Assembly (NCBI RefSeq): GCF_040448685.1
Contig: NZ_CP159290.1
Span: 2,418,001 to 2,482,000 of the forward strand
Origin: Cellulosimicrobium sp. ES-005
GTDB lineage: Bacteria > Actinomycetota > Actinomycetes > Actinomycetales > Cellulomonadaceae
Length of the DNA: 64,000 bases
Reading direction: 5' to 3'
Shown here: piece after piece, positions 58,128 to 64,000 of the stretch
Numbering within the stretch: position 1 is the stretch's first letter
How the letters are laid out: each line of letters begins with the position of its first letter
Notes under the pieces: generated by a model
What the model was told of the DNA's origin: nothing
The model's input: only the letters and a program-made list of their open reading frames with translations
The model's database searches: none
Program-made: the position numbers and the translations under genes

Positions 58128-59612
58128 ATGTCCCGCCCCGCCTCGACGTCGAACCTCTCCCCCGCGCTCGTCGCGCACGTGCCCACGGGGCTGCTCGTCG
58201 ACGGGCACTGGGGCCCGGCGGAGGGGGGCCGGACGTTCGAGGTCGAGGACCCGGCCACGGAGGAGTCCCTCTTCGACGTCGCCGACGCGAGCCCCGCCGA
58301 CGCGCTCCGCGCGCTCGACGCCGCGCACCGGGCGGCGCCCGCGTGGCGCGCGACGCCCCCGCGGGAGCGCGGCGAGGTCCTGCGCGGGGTCTACGACCGG
58401 GTCGTCGCGCGCGCCGACGACGTCGCCGCGCTCATCACGGCCGAGTGCGGCAAGCCGCTCGCCGAGGCGCGCGCCGAGGTGCTCTACGGCGCCGACTTCC
58501 TGCGCTGGTACGCGGAGCAGGCGGTGCGCGCCGACGGGCTCGCCCGCACCGCACCCGCGGGCGGCAACCGGCAGCTCGTCTTCCGTCGCCCCGTGGGCCC
58601 GGCGCTGCTCGTCACGCCGTGGAACTTCCCCATCGCGATGGCGACGCGCAAGATCGGGCCGGCGCTCGCCGCGGGCTGCACCGTCGTGATCAAGCCCGCG
58701 CGGCTCACGCCGCTGACGACGGCGCTCGTGGCCGAGGTCATCCGCTCCGAGCTCGCGGACCGCGGTCTGCCGACCGGCGTCGTCAACGTCGTCCCGTCGT
58801 CGCGCGCCGCGGACGTCACCGAGCCCCTCCTCGCCGACGAGCGCCTGCGCAAGCTGTCGTTCACGGGCTCGACGGCCGTGGGGCGCACGCTCCTGGAGAA
58901 GGCCGCGCCCCAGGTGCTGCGCACCTCGATGGAGCTCGGCGGCAACGCGCCGTTCCTCGTGTTCGCCGACGCGGACCTCGACGCCGCGGTCGAGGGCGCG
59001 CTCGTCGCGAAGCTGCGCAACGCGGGCCAGTCGTGCGTCGCGGCCAACCGCTTCCTCGTGCAAGACGCCGTCGCGCGCGAGTTCGCGCAGCGGCTCGCCA
59101 CCGCGTTCGAGGACCTGCGGGTCGGCCCGGGCGCGCAGGACGGGACGCAGGTCGGCCCGCTCATCGAGGCGAAGGCGGTGGACAAGGTCGCCGAGCTCGT
59201 CGACGCCGCGTCCGACGGCGGCGCGCAGGTCCTCACGGGTGCCGACCGGCCGCGGTCCACGGGATACTTCTACGCGCCGACCGTGCTGTCCGGCGTCGAC
59301 CCGGACGCGCGCGTCGTCACCGAGGAGATCTTCGGGCCGGTGGCGCCGGTCGTCGCGTTCGGCGACGACGACGAGGGCCTCGCGCTCGCGAACGCGACCG
59401 AGTACGGCCTCGCCGCCTACGCGTACACCACCTCGCTCGACCGCGCCGTGCGGGTGTCCGAGGAGGTCGAGGCCGGGATGATCGGCATCAACCGCGGGAT
59501 GGTGTCGGACGCGAGCGCGCCGTTCGGCGGGCTGAAGCAGTCGGGCCTCGGCCGCGAGGGCGGGGAGGCGGGTCTCGAGGAGTACCTCGAGACCGTGTAC
59601 GTCGCGCTCTGA
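58128..59612 (+). CDS. gabD: Succinate-semialdehyde dehydrogenase-type aldehyde dehydrogenase
   Basis: The 494-residue NAD(P)-dependent enzyme has TPWNFPIAMATRKIGPAL (cofactor-binding, about 164-181), SFTGSTAVGR, the catalytic Glu in MELGGNAPF, and Cys in NAGQSCVAANRF. Its overall pattern, including ESGKPLAEA-like AECGKPLAEARAEV and the C-terminal GGLKQSGLGREGG, is that of GabD, which oxidises succinate semialdehyde to succinate. No GABA transaminase is adjacent, so the exact aldehyde is inferred. The ATG at 58128 is probably leaderless. It is divergent from dapA. Confidence 0.88.
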   Translation: MSRPASTSNLSPALVAHVPTGLLVDGHWGPAEGGRTFEVEDPATEESLFDVADASPADALRALDAAHRAAPAWRATPPRERGEVLRGVYDRVVARADDVAALITAECGKPLAEARAEVLYGADFLRWYAEQAVRADGLARTAPAGGNRQLVFRRPVGPALLVTPWNFPIAMATRKIGPALAAGCTVVIKPARLTPLTTALVAEVIRSELADRGLPTGVVNVVPSSRAADVTEPLLADERLRKLSFTGSTAVGRTLLEKAAPQVLRTSMELGGNAPFLVFADADLDAAVEGALVAKLRNAGQSCVAANRFLVQDAVAREFAQRLATAFEDLRVGPGAQDGTQVGPLIEAKAVDKVAELVDAASDGGAQVLTGADRPRSTGYFYAPTVLSGVDPDARVVTEEIFGPVAPVVAFGDDDEGLALANATEYGLAAYAYTTSLDRAVRVSEEVEAGMIGINRGMVSDASAPFGGLKQSGLGREGGEAGLEEYLETVYVAL

Positions 59613-59742
59613 CGCGGGACGTCGACACGACGCCCGCGGGGCCGGCGGGCGCGTCCGGCACCGTGGTGACCGACGACGTGCCGACGCCGCACGTTGGTAG
59701 CCTGACGCTCCCCTGCCACCGACTCCCGGAGAGCCCACGCCC

Positions 59743-60402
59743 GTGCCCTCGTCGCCCGCGTCGACCGTCAGCCCGAACGTCCCCTCGCCCAGCGCCCGCG
59801 TCACGACCGTCGGGTACATGATCTTCGCGTCCCGCTGGCTCCAGGCACCGCTCTACTTCGGCCTCATCGTGGCCCAGGTGGTCTACGTCTGGCAGTTCCT
59901 CAAGGAGCTGTGGCACCTCATCGTCGGCGGCTTCACCGGCGAGGTGTCGGTCATGAACGCGGACACGCACCAGCTCGAGACGCACACCTACGGCGCCGAG
60001 GAGATCATGCTGGCCGTCCTCGGCCTCGTCGACGTCGTCATGATCTCCAACCTGCTCATCATGGTCATCGTCGGCGGCTACGAGACGTTCGTGTCGCGCA
60101 TCCGCCTCGACAACCACCCCGACCAGCCGGAGTGGCTGAGCCACGTCAACGCGAACGTGCTCAAGACCAAGCTCGCGATGTCGATCATCGGCATCTCGTC
60201 GATCCACCTGCTGCGCACGTTCATCGAGTCGTCGAGCAACCGCATCACGTCCGAGACCATGCTGTGGCAGACGATCATCCACCTCGCGTTCGTCGTCTCG
60301 GCACTCGCGCTCGCGGCGATCGACCGCATGTCCCTCACCGCGCACCAGCGCGCGGCCAACGCCGCCGCGGCGGGCGAGGGCCCGGCCGACCCGCACGCAT
60401 GA
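59743..60402 (+). CDS. UPF0114 (YqhA / TIGR00645) membrane protein
   Basis: The 219-residue protein has a disordered N-terminus (about 25 residues) and then the UPF0114 pattern: [54 protein letters not shown], and [19 protein letters not shown], with three to four transmembrane helices. The family is conserved across bacteria without an assigned function. Its GTG start lies about 40 bases after a TAGCCT hexamer (59699-59704), so it may have a short leader. Its stop overlaps the azlC ATG, placing it in one operon with azlCD. Confidence 0.85.
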   Translation: MPSSPASTVSPNVPSPSARVTTVGYMIFASRWLQAPLYFGLIVAQVVYVWQFLKELWHLIVGGFTGEVSVMNADTHQLETHTYGAEEIMLAVLGLVDVVMISNLLIMVIVGGYETFVSRIRLDNHPDQPEWLSHVNANVLKTKLAMSIIGISSIHLLRTFIESSSNRITSETMLWQTIIHLAFVVSALALAAIDRMSLTAHQRAANAAAAGEGPADPHA

Positions 60403-61214
60403 GCCGGCCCGACGACGCCCCGCGCCCAGGCGCCGAGCCGGACGCCCCCGCGTCGCTCGACGCCGAGGTGACGGGCGCCGTCGAGCACGCCGTCGAGGAC
60501 GAGGTCCGCGCCGCGGTCCGCCAGGCCGTCTCGGTCTCCGTCGCGACGGGGCTGTACGGGATCTCGTTCGGGGCGCTGTCCGTGGTCGCGGGCCTCGACG
60601 TGGCGCAGACCATGGCGCTGAGCCTGCTCATGTTCTCGGGCGGCTCGCAGTTCGCGCTCATCGGCGTGGTCGGCGCGGGCGGCGCGCCGACGGCTGCGAT
60701 CGCCACCGCGGGCTTCCTCGGGGTCCGCAACGCGCTGTACGGGGCGCAGCTCGGCCCGCTGCTCGCGCTGCGGTCGTGGCACAAGGTCGTCGCGGCGCAG
60801 TTCACCATCGACGAGTCGACGGCGGTCGCGACGGCGCAGCGGTCCCGCCGCGCCGTCCGGGCGGGGTTCTGGTGGACCGGCGTCGGGATCTTCGTGCTGT
60901 GGAACGCCATGACGCTCGTCGGCGCGCTCGCGGGCGACGCGCTCGGCGACCCGCGCGCGTGGGGGCTCGACGCCGCCGCGGCGGCCGCGTTCCTGGCCCT
61001 CCTGTGGCCCCGGCTCGCAGCGCGGGCGATGCAGCTCACCGCGGCGGCGGCCGTCCTCGTCGCGGTCCTGCTCGTCCCGGTCGCGCCGGGCGGCGTGCCG
61101 GTGCTCGCCGCGGCCGTCGTCGCGATCGTCATCGGGCAGGTGGACGCGCGACGGCGACGCCGCGCCGCGGGCGCGCCACCCTCGTCGTCCACGGACGAGA
61201 AGGAGACCTCATGA
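60399..61214 (+). CDS. azlC: AzlC-type branched-chain amino acid exporter subunit
   Basis: The 271-residue membrane protein matches AzlC (BrnF/YgaZ-type): [21 protein letters not shown] near residue 45, [33 protein letters not shown] and [13 protein letters not shown]. With AzlD it would export branched-chain amino acids such as leucine or valine. The N-terminal 40 residues are acidic and disordered. It is coupled at both ends: its ATG overlaps the UPF0114 stop and its stop overlaps the azlD start. Confidence 0.9.
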   Translation: MSRPDDAPRPGAEPDAPASLDAEVTGAVEHAVEDEVRAAVRQAVSVSVATGLYGISFGALSVVAGLDVAQTMALSLLMFSGGSQFALIGVVGAGGAPTAAIATAGFLGVRNALYGAQLGPLLALRSWHKVVAAQFTIDESTAVATAQRSRRAVRAGFWWTGVGIFVLWNAMTLVGALAGDALGDPRAWGLDAAAAAAFLALLWPRLAARAMQLTAAAAVLVAVLLVPVAPGGVPVLAAAVVAIVIGQVDARRRRRAAGAPPSSSTDEKETS

Positions 61215-61531
61215 CGTCAGCGACCGTGTGGGTCGTCGTGCTGGCCGCGTCGGCGCTGTGCTTCGCGCTCAAGCTCGCCGGGCACCTCGTGCCCGAGCAC
61301 TGGCTCGCCGACGAGCGCGTCGCGCGCACGGCCGCGCTCGTGACCGCCGCGCTCCTCGCCGCGCTCGTCGCGGTCCAGACGGTCGGCGACGGCCAGGCCC
61401 TGGTCGTCGACGCGCGCCTGCCCGCGCTCGGCGTCGCGGCCGTCGCGCTCGCGCTGCGCGCGCCGTTCATCGTCGTCGTGGTCCTGGCGGCGGCCACGGC
61501 CGCCGGCCTGCGCGCCCTGGGCTGGGGCTGA
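61211..61531 (+). CDS. azlD: AzlD-type exporter subunit
   Basis: The 106-residue protein has four short transmembrane helices and the AzlD pattern (VVVLAASALCFALKLAGHLVP, VTAALLAALVAVQTV, ALGVAAVALALRAPFIVVVVLAAATAAGLRAL). AzlD proteins are the small partners of AzlC in amino-acid export. The ATG overlaps the azlC stop (ATGA), with GGAG upstream. It is last in the operon; no Lrp-type regulator is next to it. Confidence 0.88.
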   Translation: MTSATVWVVVLAASALCFALKLAGHLVPEHWLADERVARTAALVTAALLAALVAVQTVGDGQALVVDARLPALGVAAVALALRAPFIVVVVLAAATAAGLRALGWG

Positions 61532-61561
61532 CCGCCGGCCCGAGGCGTGGCCCACGTCTCG

Positions 61562-61567
61562 TAGGGT
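61562..61567 (+). promoter_or_regulatory. -10 element, leaderless start of GNAT gene
   Basis: TAGGGT ends six bases before the GTG at 61574. Confidence 0.6.
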
Positions 61568-61573
61568 GAACCC

Positions 61574-62083
61574 GTGAGCCTCTTCCGCGAGACCGCCGAC
61601 GTCTCCGTCCGCCCCGCCGTGCCCGGAGACGACGTCGCGATGACCGCGATCCAGGTGGGCGCGTGGCGCTCGTCGCACGAGGAGGTCCTCGGCGAAGACG
61701 TGCTCGACGCCCTCGACACCGTGCGGATGCGCGAGCAGTGGGCTGCCGCCATCTCCTCCCCTCCCGGGCCGGGGTTCGGCGTGCTCGTCGCGTGCGTCGG
61801 CGCCGACGTCGTCGGGTTCGCCGCCGTGGCGCCCGGGCAGGTCCTCGCGCTCGAGGTCGAGCCGCGGCACCAGCGCGGCGGGCACGGGTCGCGCCTGCTC
61901 GCCGCCGCGGTCGACCGGCTGCGCCGCGACGGCGCGGAGGAGGTCGTCACGTGGGTGCTCGACGGCGACACCGCGCGCGAGACGTTCCTCGCCGGCGCCG
62001 GGCTCGGGCCCGACGGGCGGACCCGGACGCTCGCCACCGGGGTGCGCGACGTCGTGGAACGCCGGTGGGCCGCCGAGATCTGA
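61574..62083 (+). CDS. GNAT-family N-acetyltransferase
   Basis: The 169-residue protein has the GNAT fold: VSVRPAVPGDDVAMTAIQ at the start, then the acetyl-CoA loop VLALEVEPRHQRGGHGSRLLAAAVDRL (about 95-121, Q/RXXGXG/A type). C-terminal DTARETFLAGAGLGPDGRTRTLAT is the substrate half. The substrate cannot be inferred. It is probably transcribed alone from a leaderless promoter and follows azlD by about 40 bases. Confidence 0.85.
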   Translation: MSLFRETADVSVRPAVPGDDVAMTAIQVGAWRSSHEEVLGEDVLDALDTVRMREQWAAAISSPPGPGFGVLVACVGADVVGFAAVAPGQVLALEVEPRHQRGGHGSRLLAAAVDRLRRDGAEEVVTWVLDGDTARETFLAGAGLGPDGRTRTLATGVRDVVERRWAAEI

Positions 62084-62149
62084 GGGCTCGTGCGACCGTT
62101 CGTCACGCAGCCGTGACACCGTCGTGACCCGTTCGCGCGGGTGACCTGC

Positions 62150-62155
62150 GAGGAT
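62150..62155 (+). promoter_or_regulatory. -10 element upstream of gene at 62164
   Basis: GAGGAT lies eight bases before the ATG at 62164; it could also be read as a poor ribosome site, so the call is weak. Confidence 0.35.
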
Positions 62156-62163
62156 CGACCGCC

Positions 62164-62622
62164 ATGGGCATCCTCACCGACTACTTCTCCGCACCCGACG
62201 ACGTGCAGGCCGGTCGCGCGGCACGGACGGGCCCGAGCAGCCCCGACCCGCTGACGAACCAGCCGGTGTTCCCCACGGTCGAGCTCAAGGGGATCGACCC
62301 GTTCGTCGTGCTGGGCACGCTCGCGGGCCTCCTCACGGACCGCCCGTACGCCGAGGCGAAGAGCGACCCCCGGCACGGGGAGCTCGTCGCGAGCGCGGGC
62401 GACGAGGGTCCGTGGGTCGTCGCGGTCACCGCGGAGCTCGTCACGGCGCTCGCCGCGGCGACACCGACCGACCTCGACGCCGTCGCCGTGCGCTGGGCCG
62501 CCACCGAGGAGCTGGAAGGCTCCGACCCCGCCGACCTGGCCGGTGCCCTGCACCGGCTCGCGACCCTGTGCGTCCAGGCGGACGACGCGGGCCACCGCCT
62601 CTACTGCTGGACGAGCCTCTGA
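62164..62622 (+). CDS. Conserved hypothetical protein
   Basis: The 152-residue soluble protein begins MGILTDYFSAPDDVQAGRAA and has a mixed helix-strand middle (VELKGIDPFVVLGTLAGLLTDRPYAEA, EGPWVVAVTAELVTALAAATPTDLDAVAVRWA) and an ending RLYCWTSL. No enzyme motif or membrane segment is visible. Proteins with this opening occur in actinobacteria as hypothetical proteins; I do not recognise a function. It stands alone between the GNAT gene and a convergent membrane protein. Confidence 0.7.
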   Translation: MGILTDYFSAPDDVQAGRAARTGPSSPDPLTNQPVFPTVELKGIDPFVVLGTLAGLLTDRPYAEAKSDPRHGELVASAGDEGPWVVAVTAELVTALAAATPTDLDAVAVRWAATEELEGSDPADLAGALHRLATLCVQADDAGHRLYCWTSL

Positions 62623-62663
62623 CCTGCCGACGTGGTCCGCCCACGCCGGGTGGACCGCCTCGG

Positions 62664-64000
<1,337 letters not shown>

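Overview
The window is about 64 kb of very GC-rich DNA (roughly 75% by eye) with strong G/C bias at third codon positions, many GTG starts and densely packed, often 4-base-overlapping genes. Gene content and order point to a high-GC Gram-positive bacterium. The blocks nrdR / LysM protein / lexA, hflX, dapF-miaA, miaB, recA-recX, clgR-cinA-pgsA-ftsK and dapA-rnj are the actinobacterial core arrangement known from mycobacteria and streptomycetes. The gluABCD-type operon and DUF3046 suggest Micrococcales, possibly a Cellulomonadaceae/Promicromonosporaceae relative; that placement is inference. I see no phage, insertion sequence, CRISPR array, tRNA or rRNA.

Layout. 1-3.1 kb: a truncated DUF3040 protein, an SOS-controlled HEPN-dinB operon and a spermidine-synthase-like methyltransferase-fold gene. 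3.2-8.2 kb: cspA, a PAC2 protein, and a coupled signalling operon (receiver-PP2C phosphatase, histidine kinase, receiver). 8.4-14 kb: HelD, serA, a split-barrel flavoprotein, DUF5302 and an aldo/keto reductase. 14.1-23.5 kb: nrdR, a LysM cell-division-inhibitor candidate divergent from lexA with three LexA boxes, lactate dehydrogenase, DinG-like helicase, HflX, an RsmC-like methyltransferase, dapF and miaA. 24.7-31.0 kb: a YbjN / HSP90 / TPR / YbjN / YbjN cluster, the most unusual part of the window. 31.1-38.1 kb: miaB, a glutamate-type ABC importer, recX and recA. 38.3-47.7 kb: metallo-hydrolase, membrane-anchored phosphodiesterase, DUF3046, Lhr helicase and Nei2-type glycosylase. 47.8-52.6 kb: clgR, cinA, pgsA, ftsK. 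52.7-64 kb: metallo-hydrolase, Imm51-like protein, TetR with a divergent membrane protein, rnj-dapA, an aldehyde dehydrogenase, a UPF0114-azlC-azlD operon, a GNAT enzyme, a hypothetical protein, and dapB with a small TPR-like membrane protein.

Two themes tie the window together. First, DNA-damage control: LexA boxes sit at HEPN-dinB, at lexA/LysM and at recA, and recA also carries a sequence fitting the mycobacterial LexA-independent (RecA-NDp, PafBC-type) promoter; DinG, Lhr, Nei2 and RecX are nearby. Second, promoter grammar: at least ten genes have a TANNNT-like -10 hexamer ending exactly six bases before the start codon, the signature of leaderless transcripts. The HSP90-TPR-YbjN cluster looks like an uncharacterised protein-handling module.
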